From CAXQZM01 sp964228455 (GTDB lineage Bacteria > Pseudomonadota > Alphaproteobacteria > UBA7985): a DNA stretch of 64,000 bases. The stretch spans positions 1 to 64,000 of the forward strand of contig CAXQZM010000043.1 of the NCBI GenBank assembly GCA_964228455.1. Direction: 5' to 3'. This document shows positions 1 through 7,536 of this stretch, piece after piece. Both the position numbers and the translations under genes were made by a program. The notes under the pieces were generated by a model, which was not told the DNA's origin, made no database searches, and saw nothing but the letters and a program-made list of their open reading frames with translations. How positions within the stretch are numbered: position 1 is the first letter of the stretch; each line of letters opens with the position of its first letter.

Positions 1-594
1 ACATATCCTTTTGTTACCTCTTCTAACACACACGCTGCAAATGCTGCCTTGGGGAGTGGGTATGGTGACGCGCGGCGAGCGCACGTACTGGGAATCACAA
101 AAGCATATACTACCCGTGTAGGTTCAGGGCCTTTCCCAACAGAGGATTTCAATGCGGAAGGCAACTTACTAGCAAGTAGGGGTCGTGAGTTCGGGACAGT
201 TACTGGTCGGCCTCGCCGTTGTGGCTGGTTCGATGCATGTCTTGTCCGACAAACAGTAAAAACAAGCGGTATTGATTCTCTCGCGTTGACAAAACTTGAC
301 GTTCTTGATGCATTTGAAAAACTGCACATTTGCACTGGTTACACATTAAATGGTCAAACAATAAACCACCTCCCAGCATCGGTGGATGAACAAAACAAGG
401 TCACACCAATTTATGAAACTGTACCTGGTTGGATGTGTTCTACTGAGGGTATAAAGAACCTAAACGAACTACCAAATCGCGCACTAGCTTATATAAAAAG
501 AATTGAAGAGTTAGTGGACGTGCCAGCTAGTGTTATCTCTACCAGCCCAAGACGAGAAGACACTATTTTGAAATTTGATCCATTCGACGACTAA
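1..594 (+). CDS. purA: Adenylosuccinate synthetase PurA, C-terminal part (runs off the window start)
   Basis: Joins IMP and aspartate using GTP to give adenylosuccinate, the first AMP-specific step of purine synthesis in the cytoplasm. The frame is open from base 1, so the 5' end lies outside the window; about 197 residues remain. Visible family blocks are TYPFVTSSNT, KAYTTRVGSGPFPTE, the GRPRRCGWFD block that binds IMP and aspartate, LTKLDVLD, and the usual ending IKRIEEL...DPFDD. An apparent TTG start at base 49 is only an internal leucine codon. It ends tail to tail with the DUF1036 gene, overlapping by 4 bases. Identity is secure; only the truncation limits it. Confidence 0.96.
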   Translation, partial: TYPFVTSSNTHAANAALGSGYGDARRAHVLGITKAYTTRVGSGPFPTEDFNAEGNLLASRGREFGTVTGRPRRCGWFDACLVRQTVKTSGIDSLALTKLDVLDAFEKLHICTGYTLNGQTINHLPASVDEQNKVTPIYETVPGWMCSTEGIKNLNELPNRALAYIKRIEELVDVPASVISTSPRREDTILKFDPFDD

Positions 595-1043
595 TCAAGA
601 GTATCAATATCGCTTTCAGACACAAAGATGTATCCTCCCGAACTAGATAAATCTACTTCTATAAAACCAGCCTCTACATAGCCTCTTTTGGCACAAGTTG
701 AGTCAGCAAACTCGACCCAAAACGAATCAAATATATCATCTACACAGAGAAGAACTCCCACTTCTGTCTCTAGCGTTGGGTTTGATATTGTGTTTCGGTA
801 GTGTAAATAAAACCGCTCCACTTTCCTCAATACCCCCTCTTGGCTTAGGGTTATATAAATATCAGATCCACACTCCCCTGACGCCAGGTTGTCCCAGCCA
901 AATGTGTAAAAATCCCCAGCTACATCGACTCCAACAGCAACCTGAAGCCTCCCTTCTTTTTCATTGCACACATGGAGTTGACTGAAAGCTCCCCCACTAA
1001 GGAACATAAAACTCAAAATAGCGTAAAATAGCTTTAAGAACAT
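591..1043 (-). CDS. DUF1036 family secreted or membrane-anchored small protein
   Basis: Function unknown. The protein has about 150 residues from the start chosen here (M-F-L-K-L-F-Y), which puts a typical hydrophobic signal sequence at residues 1-22 followed by the DUF1036 core: LHVCNE near the mature N-terminus, then VAVGVD and a GW...L..GEC stretch. Several cysteines suggest a periplasmic, disulfide-bonded protein. A longer frame to 1079 adds 12 residues before the signal sequence and is less likely. DUF1036 proteins are mostly alphaproteobacterial. This one is shorter and more divergent than I would expect, so the family call is good but not certain. Confidence 0.68.
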   Translation of the reverse strand: MFLKLFYAILSFMFLSGGAFSQLHVCNEKEGRLQVAVGVDVAGDFYTFGWDNLASGECGSDIYITLSQEGVLRKVERFYLHYRNTISNPTLETEVGVLLCVDDIFDSFWVEFADSTCAKRGYVEAGFIEVDLSSSGGYIFVSESDIDTLD

Positions 1044-1390
1044 GTCCGAGCCTTTGGCTTGATGTTGAAAAAGAAACAAGCGCCGATTCGAGGTTATTTT
1101 TAGGCGATTTTACGTCAAATCAATCCTCATATGCCTGTGGAGGAATCGAGCGTAAAAATATTATTAAATATAATCGATTACCATTGACTTATAGTTATAC
1201 CTCTTATGCATTTGATTAACCCGAGTTTTCCTCAACATACTAAGCAGTCAAATCAAATGCCCAATATGTGTTTTAGACAGTTTTCCACGAGCAGCTAGGT
1301 ACCAATCAAACACTACAATTAAACTTAAAATATTATTATTTCTTTGTTCTCGTGATTTGCGTTATTCATTCGTGACCTTAAGTTGGCGTA
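1044..1390. other. AT-rich intergenic region upstream of hemE, possible origin or promoter region
   Basis: About 350 bases without a gene, the longest such stretch in the window. It lies between the DUF1036 gene and hemE, both transcribed away from it, so it must hold their promoters. It is clearly richer in A and T than its surroundings. TTTTCCACG at 1281-1289 differs from the DnaA-box consensus TTWTNCACA at one position; TTATGCATT (1204-1212) and TTATTCATT (1362-1370) are 7/9 matches. Two GANTC sites lie at 1085 and 1143. A TTGACT at 1184 could be a -35 element, but no good -10 follows. In Caulobacter the origin is beside hemE; here that is only an inference. Confidence 0.3.
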
Positions 1391-2401
1391 ATGGACGAAA
1401 AAATACCAGTTCTGAAAAAGCCAATTCTTTCCGCTCTGGAAGGTAATGTACAAAAGAAACAACCCATATGGCTTATGCGGCAGGCTGGAAGACATCTTCC
1501 AGAATACCGAGAGATCCGCGCGAAAGCTGGTGATTTTTTATCCCTCGTAACAAATCCAACACAAGCTGCAGAAGTGACGCTCCAGCCAGTCCGTAAATAC
1601 GGGATGGATGGCTCTATATTATTTTCGGATATTTTAGTGGTTCCATGGGCGATGGGCCAGGGTCTCAGATTTGAAGCAGGAGAGGGTCCAAAACTAGATC
1701 CAATGCCAGACGTATGGGAAAAGCAACTAGACGTTCTGTTACCAATTTATGAAACCTTGAGGATCTTGTCGTCTAAACTAGAGAATACGTCAGTGACTCA
1801 AATAGGTTTTGTTGGCGCGCCATGGACGGTTGCGACATATATGATTGAACAAGGTAAACCATCGTTTCAAAAATCTAGAGATTTTTTAGTATCTGATAGA
1901 TCTCAAACTTTATTTAAACAGATCATAAAGGTCACCATAGCCTATGCCAGAGCACAAGTGAAAGCTGGCGCAGAAGTAATAAAAATTTTTGATAGCTGGG
2001 CAGGACAGTTACTCGGTTCAGATCTGCATAAGTGGTCCTATGAGCCAATGGCCGAGATTGGCGCCGCTTTAGCGCCAACTCCAGTAATATACTTCCCCCG
2101 CGGCGGTGAGAATTACCTCCAAGATTTAACAACACTATTGTCGGGAAACTATGCTTTTGCTTTAGGACAAAACACCAGCATTACTCAGGTTCGAGAAGCT
2201 ATCGGCCCAGGTGTTTGTTTACAGGGAAACTTGAACCCAGATGTATTAATAAATGATGAAGAAAAACAGGAAGAAGCTGTCAAACAACTATTAAGTGAAG
2301 TTCAAGGAACTCCCCACATAGTCAATCTAGGACACGGCGTGAGAAAAGACACTAACCCTAAGCGCGTTCAGGCACTAGTCGATCAAATAAAGGCCGGATA
2401 A
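1391..2401 (+). CDS. hemE: Uroporphyrinogen decarboxylase HemE
   Basis: Removes four carboxyl groups from uroporphyrinogen III to give coproporphyrinogen III in haem synthesis. Length 336, normal for the family (about 340-355). Signature 1 (IWLMRQAGRHLPEY, residues 26-39) holds the substrate-binding arginines; the FSDIL segment carries the catalytic aspartate; signature 2 (GAPWTVATYMIEQG) begins at residue 142; GHGV lies near the C-terminus. The ATG has only a weak ribosome-binding site. The TAA stop overlaps the next start as TAATG, so hemJ is translationally coupled and probably co-transcribed. Confidence 0.97.
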   Translation: MDEKIPVLKKPILSALEGNVQKKQPIWLMRQAGRHLPEYREIRAKAGDFLSLVTNPTQAAEVTLQPVRKYGMDGSILFSDILVVPWAMGQGLRFEAGEGPKLDPMPDVWEKQLDVLLPIYETLRILSSKLENTSVTQIGFVGAPWTVATYMIEQGKPSFQKSRDFLVSDRSQTLFKQIIKVTIAYARAQVKAGAEVIKIFDSWAGQLLGSDLHKWSYEPMAEIGAALAPTPVIYFPRGGENYLQDLTTLLSGNYAFALGQNTSITQVREAIGPGVCLQGNLNPDVLINDEEKQEEAVKQLLSEVQGTPHIVNLGHGVRKDTNPKRVQALVDQIKAG

Positions 2402-2862
2402 TGCAAAGTTTTTTAATCCTGAATTATCACTGGCTGCTTACAGTTCATGTTTTATCCGTAATATCGTGGATGGCGGCGCAATTATATCTCCCACGACTTT
2501 TTGTTTACCACTGTGAGGTTGAGGTTGGTGGTGAAGCAAGCAAAACGCTTAAGGTTATGGAGCAGCGTTTATTAAGGTTCATTATGACACCAGCGATGGT
2601 ATCTTCGCTGGTGTTTGGGATTCTCCTTATTTGGGCAAAACCGTTTTTTATATACCAAGGCTGGTTTTTAATTAAGCTGACAGCGGTTGTTCTCCTGCTG
2701 GGAACACACGGCTACTGCGCCAAATGTGTCAGACTTTTTTCAACTGATGAAAACAACAAAACAGGAAGGTTTTATCGGACATTAAACGAAGTTCCCACGG
2801 TTGGTATGATCATAGCTGTGGCAGCCGTAATTGGTTTGCGGGTTTATTCGGGTTTAAGTTAA
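2401..2862 (+). CDS. hemJ: Protoporphyrinogen oxidase HemJ
   Basis: Membrane enzyme oxidising protoporphyrinogen IX to protoporphyrin IX, the form used by many bacteria lacking HemY or HemG. The 153 residues hold four hydrophobic helices, with the family blocks HWLLTVHVLSVISWMAAQ and YLPRLFVYH at the N-terminus (conserved histidines and the YLPRLFVYH signature) and a WFLIKL segment in the middle. It starts inside the hemE stop codon. HemE and HemJ side by side upstream of rho is a common alphaproteobacterial order, which supports the assignment. Confidence 0.93.
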   Translation: MQSFLILNYHWLLTVHVLSVISWMAAQLYLPRLFVYHCEVEVGGEASKTLKVMEQRLLRFIMTPAMVSSLVFGILLIWAKPFFIYQGWFLIKLTAVVLLLGTHGYCAKCVRLFSTDENNKTGRFYRTLNEVPTVGMIIAVAAVIGLRVYSGLS

Positions 2863-2880
2863 ACAGCGGGTTAAGCTTGT

Positions 2881-2933
2881 CACGATCCGTTTCGTGGTCT
2901 ATCAACATACACCAATAGATAGGTCCTCTATCT
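2881..2933 (+). promoter_or_regulatory. Two small hairpins in the rho leader
   Basis: Between hemJ and rho two short perfect inverted repeats follow each other: CACGA (2881-2885) with TCGTG (2892-2896), and AGATAG (2917-2922) with CTATCT (2928-2933), loops of 6 and 5 bases. They precede the rho Shine-Dalgarno AAGGA. Bacterial rho genes are often autoregulated in their leader, so these could contribute; stems this short can also occur by chance. Confidence 0.25.
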
Positions 2934-2955
2934 TGCGCTATCCAAGGAAAAAACA

Positions 2956-4212
2956 ATGAAACTTCAAGACCTGAAGGCAAAAACGCCTGCCGAGTTGCTT
3001 GCCTTTGCGGAAGAATATGAAATCGAAGATGCCGCAGCAATGCGGCCTCAAGAGCTTATGTTTGCGTTGCTAAAACAAGAGGCAGAGGACGGAAATAAGA
3101 TTTTTGCTGCGGGGGTTTTAGAGATACTACAAGATGGATTTGGTTTTCTCAGAAGCCCCGAGTCAAACTATTTATCTGGCGTAGATGACATTTATCTATC
3201 GCCACAAATGATTCGTAGGAACGCGTTGCGTACAGGTGATACGGTTGAGGGTGAAATAGCGTCTCCAAAAGGTGAGGAGAGGTATTTTACGCTTACAGAG
3301 GTAACTGGAATTAACTTTGACAAGGCTGAAAAGACGCGAAGCAGGGTTAATTTTGACTCCTTAACACCACTATATCCAGAAGAAGCTCTAACGCTTGAAA
3401 TTGAGGACCCCAGCACAAAAAACAAAACAGGTAGAATTATCGATTTAATTACCCCTATCGGCAAGGGGCAACGAGCTCTGATTGTGGCACCCCCTCGAAC
3501 AGGTAAGACAATGATGTTGCAATCGATCGCAGACTCGATCGCACAAAACAATCCAGAGGTATATCTTTTGGTTTTGTTAGTAGATGAGCGACCAGAAGAG
3601 GTCACCGATATGCAGCGCTCTGTTCGAGGCGAGGTTGTTGCGTCAACTTTTGACGAACCAGCAACACGTCACGTACAGGTGTCTGATATGGTGATAGAAA
3701 AGGCTAAACGTTTAGTAGAGCATGGCCACGATGTTGTTATTTTACTAGATTCTATAACTCGATTAGCTCGAGCGTTTAATGCAACCATGCCGAGTTCTGG
3801 TAAAATAGGAACAGGCGGCGTTGACACAAACGCACTACAGAGACCCAAAAGGTTTTTTGGTGCTGCTAGAAATATAGAAGAGGGGGGCTCTCTCACAATA
3901 ATTGGCACAGCCCTAGTGGATACTGGATCTCGAATGGACGAGGTGATTTTCGAGGAGTTTAAAGGCACCGGCAATGCCGAAATTGTTCTTGATCGCAAGT
4001 TAGCTGACAAACGAACATACCCATCAATAGATATTGGAAAATCCGGCACTCGCCGCGAAGAGTTGTTGGTTGAAAAAGGCACTCTTACAAAAATGCATGT
4101 TTTGCGCAGGATTTTGATGAATATGGGCACTGCGGATTCAATGGATTTCTTATTAGAGAAGCTCAAAGATGCGAAATCTAATGAAGAGTTCTTCGCTCGA
4201 ATGAACCAATAG
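2956..4212 (+). CDS. rho: Transcription termination factor Rho
   Basis: Hexameric RNA helicase that ends transcription at Rho-dependent sites. 418 residues, the standard length. Order: N-terminal helical Rho_N domain (residues 1-45), cold-shock-like RNA-binding domain (about 50-120, with GVLEILQDGFGFLRSP), then the ATPase core with Walker A PPRTGKT (from 179), the VDERPEEVTDM segment, Walker B VVILLDSITRLARA (from 260) and the C-terminal EGGSLTIIGTALVDTGSRMD block. The Shine-Dalgarno AAGGA lies just upstream of the ATG. Only 39 bases separate it from mnmE, and those hold a parS site. Confidence 0.98.
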   Translation: MKLQDLKAKTPAELLAFAEEYEIEDAAAMRPQELMFALLKQEAEDGNKIFAAGVLEILQDGFGFLRSPESNYLSGVDDIYLSPQMIRRNALRTGDTVEGEIASPKGEERYFTLTEVTGINFDKAEKTRSRVNFDSLTPLYPEEALTLEIEDPSTKNKTGRIIDLITPIGKGQRALIVAPPRTGKTMMLQSIADSIAQNNPEVYLLVLLVDERPEEVTDMQRSVRGEVVASTFDEPATRHVQVSDMVIEKAKRLVEHGHDVVILLDSITRLARAFNATMPSSGKIGTGGVDTNALQRPKRFFGAARNIEEGGSLTIIGTALVDTGSRMDEVIFEEFKGTGNAEIVLDRKLADKRTYPSIDIGKSGTRREELLVEKGTLTKMHVLRRILMNMGTADSMDFLLEKLKDAKSNEEFFARMNQ

Positions 4213-4236
4213 CCTCCAAAAACCCCTAACCTGTAT

Positions 4237-4252
4237 TGTTTCACGTGAAACA
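4237..4252. promoter_or_regulatory. parS: Perfect parS centromere site across the mnmE start
   Basis: The 16-bp palindrome TGTTTCACGTGAAACA matches the consensus parS site bound by ParB/Spo0J with no mismatch. Its last A is the A of the mnmE ATG, so ParB binding, mnmE translation initiation and possibly promoter function share the same DNA. parS sites cluster near replication origins in most bacteria. parA and parB are not in this window. Confidence 0.93.
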
Positions 4253-5547
4253 TGATACCTAAGACAACAATTTATGCCACAGCAACCCCACCTGGCGTAT
4301 CTGGGGTTGCTGTGGTGCGAGTGAGTGGGCCTCTAACTGAATCTGTGTTGAAAAGCATATTGTTGGCTGTCCCAAGCCCCAGGGTGGCATCGTTAAGGAA
4401 AATCACAAACCCCAGCAATTCTGCTATTGTAGACAGAGGTGTTGTTATTTGGTTTCCTGCGCCAAAATCATTTACTGGTGAGGATGTAGCTGAACTACAA
4501 GTGCATGGAAGCGTCGCTATAATCGATTTACTTGGGGCGATTCTTCAAGACCTTGGATGCGTCCCAGCAGAGCCTGGTGAGTTCGCCAGGCGGGCTCTCG
4601 AAAACCAAAAATTAGATCTATTGGGCGTTGAGGCTCTTGATGCCATAATATGCGCGAACGACCCTGCAACGTTGAAAATTGCACAAGGCCAGGCGGGCTC
4701 CACTAGGCAGGCGTTCTTTGACCGGTGGCGATCCGATCTCTTGCAATTACTCTCTGCTTGTGAGGCTTTTATTGACTTTCCAGAGGACGACCTGCCGGAT
4801 TCTCTAGTGTCAAATAACGAACAGGTTCTTTCTAGATTGCTGAATCAAGTAGACGCCCTTATTCAAAGGTCCGAAAAAGCAATTCAAATCTCAAACGGAC
4901 TTGAAATATTGCTGTTAGGGCCACCAAATGTTGGAAAAAGCACTTTAATAAATGCTATAGCTGGATACCAGAAGGCAATCGTAACACCAACACCAGGAAC
5001 AACCAGGGATTTTGTAGAGTTTCAAGCTAAGGTCGGCTCTTTTGGGGTTACTTTTGTTGATACGGCTGGTCTTAGGGATGCTAGTGATGAAGTTGAGGCG
5101 GTTGGAATTCAAAGAGCAAAAGACCGCGTTGGTTCAGCAGCTCTTGTTCTTAACCTTTATGAGGTTAACACCACGCCAATTGATCTTAAATCAGATACAC
5201 CGGTCTGGAATGTTCAAACTAAGTGTTTTAATCCAGCGAGGCTTTCAGTTGCCGCGGGCGATCATGATCAGCTCGGCGTTCATGGGTTGCTTGAAAAAAT
5301 AGAGGCATGGTTAGCCGAATCTTTTGGCCCGATTCTTCATGAGTTATCCTTTCAAAGAGAGCGTCAGGTGTTTCACGTGAAACAAATAGGAGCCGCATTA
5401 CGGGAGGCTAAACAGTCGTCTTCATTACCAGAATTGCAGGCCGAACACTTGCGCCAGGCTAAGACATCTCTTGGCAAGTTAACCGGCCAAATTCACGTTG
5501 AAGATGTCTTAGATAGTTTGTTTAGCGGTTTCTGTATTGGAAAGTAA
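4252..5547 (+). CDS. mnmE: tRNA modification GTPase MnmE (TrmE)
   Basis: With MnmG it forms the (carboxymethyl)aminomethyl group on wobble uridine 34 of several tRNAs. 431 residues: N-terminal formyl-folate-binding domain opening with TIYATATPPGVSGVAVVRVSG-like sequence, helical domain, and inserted G domain with G1 GPPNVGKST (from 223), G3 DTAG (270) and the C-terminal FC(I)GK catalytic motif (428-431). The G4 motif, normally NKxD, reads TKCF near residue 323, which is unusual. Shorter than E. coli MnmE (454). Codons 373-378 (VFHVKQ) are spelled by a second parS site. mnmG, rsmG and parAB do not follow it, as they often do. Confidence 0.96.
   Translation: MIPKTTIYATATPPGVSGVAVVRVSGPLTESVLKSILLAVPSPRVASLRKITNPSNSAIVDRGVVIWFPAPKSFTGEDVAELQVHGSVAIIDLLGAILQDLGCVPAEPGEFARRALENQKLDLLGVEALDAIICANDPATLKIAQGQAGSTRQAFFDRWRSDLLQLLSACEAFIDFPEDDLPDSLVSNNEQVLSRLLNQVDALIQRSEKAIQISNGLEILLLGPPNVGKSTLINAIAGYQKAIVTPTPGTTRDFVEFQAKVGSFGVTFVDTAGLRDASDEVEAVGIQRAKDRVGSAALVLNLYEVNTTPIDLKSDTPVWNVQTKCFNPARLSVAAGDHDQLGVHGLLEKIEAWLAESFGPILHELSFQRERQVFHVKQIGAALREAKQSSSLPELQAEHLRQAKTSLGKLTGQIHVEDVLDSLFSGFCIGK
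5369..5384. promoter_or_regulatory. parS: Second perfect parS site, inside the mnmE coding region
   Basis: The same perfect 16-bp palindrome TGTTTCACGTGAAACA lies in frame within mnmE and encodes part of VFHVKQ (residues 373-378). It is 1,132 bases downstream of the first copy. Two identical 16-bp palindromes this close together are not expected by chance and match the clustered arrangement of origin-proximal centromeres. Confidence 0.92.
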
Positions 5548-5552
5548 GATAA

Positions 5553-5885
5553 GTGTTTGATTCTAGTAGGTTTTTGGTAGATTCTATCATTAAGTGGGCG
5601 GCACTCGAGGCAGAGACTATTGTGGTGTCTAACAAAGGTGAAAATGAACGAGGCCTTATTTTAATTAAGCAGGAGTTATGCAGCGGACTTATTCGGATAT
5701 GGGTTCAAACCCGCGACATTAATGATAATCTAACGTTCACTCGTCGATTTCATGAAGATCAAACACAAGATTTTGCTGACGCGTTTATTGAGAGAGAGGT
5801 TCAAAGAGATGAAGATTTATGGGTATTGGTCCAGGAGCGGTCCAGTGGCTCTCTTCCAGACATTTTGATTGACCTACACCGATAG
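5553..5885 (+). CDS. DUF1491 family protein
   Basis: Function unknown. A 110-residue cytoplasmic protein with a GTG start preceded by GGAAAG at a good distance, five bases after the mnmE stop, so very likely in the same transcript. It shows the DUF1491 layout: an N-terminal helix (VDSIIKWAALEAETIVVSNKG), a strand LILIKQEL, and a C-terminal DAFIEREVQRDEDLWVLVQER block. DUF1491 is mostly alphaproteobacterial. No catalytic motif is apparent. Confidence 0.75.
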   Translation: MFDSSRFLVDSIIKWAALEAETIVVSNKGENERGLILIKQELCSGLIRIWVQTRDINDNLTFTRRFHEDQTQDFADAFIEREVQRDEDLWVLVQERSSGSLPDILIDLHR

Positions 5886-5938
5886 ACTTTTTCAAGATGT
5901 ACGCGCAAATGGGAAAAAATGCAGAAACTCAAACTTAT

Positions 5939-6061
5939 ACGTACAACGTACGTTTGATTATAATTTATTAATAAACACAAAAAATCAAACAGATTCTATT
6001 TTTCCCGATAGAATGCACGCTCTTTCTGTACTTTCATAGGCTGTAACTTATTTAAACGTAC
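5939..6061. repeat. ACGTAC palindromes and an AT-rich hairpin between convergent genes
   Basis: The 189-base gap between DUF1491 (+) and rlmH (-) contains ACGTAC at 5939-5944, the 8-bp palindrome ACGTACGT at 5946-5953 flanked by TCAAAC/GTTTGA half sites, and another ACGTAC at 6056-6061. Between them ATTCTAT (5993-5999) pairs with ATAGAAT (6008-6014) around an 8-base loop. The hairpin is too AT-rich, and lacks a T-tract, for a convincing intrinsic terminator. It could still form in transcripts from both sides. Repeated ACGTAC might be a protein-binding site; its role is unknown. Confidence 0.3.
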
Positions 6062-6074
6062 ACCAATGTACTTA

Positions 6075-6539
6075 TTACAAACGATGATATGGGTGGCCGT
6101 CTATAATAGATTGGGACCTATAGAGCTGCTCCGCGAGCATGCTTCTAATTAAAAGGTGTGGCCAGACTACGCGTCCAAAGCGAATACTCATTTGGGATTC
6201 GGCGCGCAAGGTTTGGTCAATGCCATGAGAGCCACCAATGATAAATGTTGGCTGAAGGGTGTTATCGTAAATCTTATCGAGAGTGCGCGCCAGGTCGGGG
6301 CTGGTTATGTCTTCTCCACGCTCATCTAAGCAAATAACAAATGCTGACTTTGGGAGCTTGGCTCTTAGTTGATCGGCTTCGAAAGCCATAGCCTGAGAAG
6401 CGTTCTGAAGGCGGCTCTCTGGAAGTTCAATGAGATTAATCGGGGTCCGACATCGACGCTCATATTTTTGATAGAGATTATATTCAGGAGAGTTTGGCTT
6501 TGTTTTGCCAATGCAAATCAAATTGATTTGTCGGCTCAT
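6075..6539 (-). CDS. rlmH: 23S rRNA pseudouridine-1915 N3-methyltransferase RlmH
   Basis: SPOUT-family methyltransferase acting on helix 69 of 23S rRNA in assembled 70S ribosomes. 154 residues, standard length. It begins INLICIGKTK and carries LDERGEDI, the SAM-binding knot FIIGGSHGID, and the C-terminal WPHLLIRSMLAEQLYR with the conserved PYHR ending. Its ATG overlaps the rsfS stop by one base (TAATG), the common rsfS-rlmH arrangement. Confidence 0.96.
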   Translation of the reverse strand: MSRQINLICIGKTKPNSPEYNLYQKYERRCRTPINLIELPESRLQNASQAMAFEADQLRAKLPKSAFVICLDERGEDITSPDLARTLDKIYDNTLQPTFIIGGSHGIDQTLRAESQMSIRFGRVVWPHLLIRSMLAEQLYRSQSIIDGHPYHRL

Positions 6540-7003
6540 TATTCGGACAACAGGTCATCTTCAGCTAGAAGAGCGGGTTCTGACTCAATATCAAAAACAT
6601 GGGTACCATCACGATCGCGTTGTATCGCGAGTTCTGGCGCCCATAATTTTTCTAAATTATAGAATTCTCGAACCGCTGGTCGAAACAAATGAATTATGCA
6701 GTCATTAGCGTCTATCAGCACCCAATCTTTGTTGCCTGTCCCGTCTACGTTAATGATCTCAGCGCCGACTTCCTTAAGTGTTTTCCTGACCTCCTGCGCC
6801 ATTGCGCCTACTTTGGTGGTGGACTGGCCAGAGGATATAATCATAAACGAAGTCACGTCTGATTTTTCCACTAAATCGATTGTTAGGGTGTTTTCACCCT
6901 TCATGCGATTTAGCGTTGAGAGGATAGCATCTCGAAGGATGTCAGCTGAAGGAGGAGACGGCGCTATTGACGCGCTTGCGAAAGTTTCTGTGGTATTAAG
7001 CAA
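6539..7003 (-). CDS. rsfS: Ribosomal silencing factor RsfS
   Basis: Binds L14 of the 50S subunit and blocks subunit joining when nutrients are short. The core is intact: LTIDLVEKSDVTSFMIISSGQS, then GTGNKDWVLIDANDCIIHLF and REFYNLEKLW. There is no ATG in the right place; the only suitable start is a TTG at 7003, giving about 20 extra N-terminal residues rich in Ser, Pro and Ala. A 10-codon ATG frame with a better AAGGG site overlaps this start and may be a leader. The usual upstream neighbours (nadD, obgE, proBA) are absent; it lies 131 bases downstream of rplS. Confidence 0.92.
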   Translation of the reverse strand: MLNTTETFASASIAPSPPSADILRDAILSTLNRMKGENTLTIDLVEKSDVTSFMIISSGQSTTKVGAMAQEVRKTLKEVGAEIINVDGTGNKDWVLIDANDCIIHLFRPAVREFYNLEKLWAPELAIQRDRDGTHVFDIESEPALLAEDDLLSE

Positions 7004-7134
7004 TTGGCTTACCGTAAAGAATGCTCATACCCTTACTCTATTACCAATATGTAACAACTTGGCAACATGTAAGGGCTTGAGTCTGTTGATTTTTTTAACC
7101 AAGTGAGAGCAGAGGCTTCAGGACCCCTAAACGG

Positions 7135-7536
7135 TTATTTTTTTGCCCGCTCAGCGTCACGTAGTTTTGCTGACCAACCATTGTTTTTCTCTGCTATCCG
7201 CGCAGACTTGCCACGACGCTCGCGTAGATAATACAATTTTGCACGACGTACCTTGCCGCGTTTTAAGATCTCGATAGAGTCAACACGCGGGCTAAACAGC
7301 GGGAACACTCGCTCAACGCCTTCGTTATAGGATATTTTACGCACGGTGAACGATGAGTTTAAACCTCGTTTTTTCAGAGATATAACAACTCCTTCGTACG
7401 CCTGGATACGTTCACGGGTGCCTTCTACAACTCGTACATTAACTTTTACCGTGTCACCTGGCCAAAATTCAGGACGTGGGCGTTCTTCGGTGAGGGAGGA
7501 AACCTGTTCGGCTTCTAGGGTCTGTAGGAGGTTCAT
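7135..7536 (-). CDS. rplS: 50S ribosomal protein L19
   Basis: Structural protein at the 30S-50S interface. 133 residues with the L19 core: FWPGDTVKVNVRVVEGTRERIQAYEGVVI, then VERVFPLFSPRVDSIEI, and the signature KVRRAKLYYLRERRGKSARI. It has a longer-than-minimal alphaproteobacterial C-terminus. Its ATG overlaps the trmD stop (ATGA), so it is translated as part of rimM-trmD-rplS. Confidence 0.98.
   Translation of the reverse strand: MNLLQTLEAEQVSSLTEERPRPEFWPGDTVKVNVRVVEGTRERIQAYEGVVISLKKRGLNSSFTVRKISYNEGVERVFPLFSPRVDSIEILKRGKVRRAKLYYLRERRGKSARIAEKNNGWSAKLRDAERAKK

Noticed and set aside
3192..4253. Long open frames on the minus strand opposite rho (about 137 and 194 codons)
   Set aside because: They are antisense shadows of the highly conserved rho gene, without family motifs, and one ends in VKQ-type sequence created by the parS palindrome.
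5993..6014. Hairpin between DUF1491 and rlmH as an intrinsic terminator
   Set aside because: The stem is only 7 bp and AT-rich, with no T-tract on either side, so it is listed only as a structural repeat.
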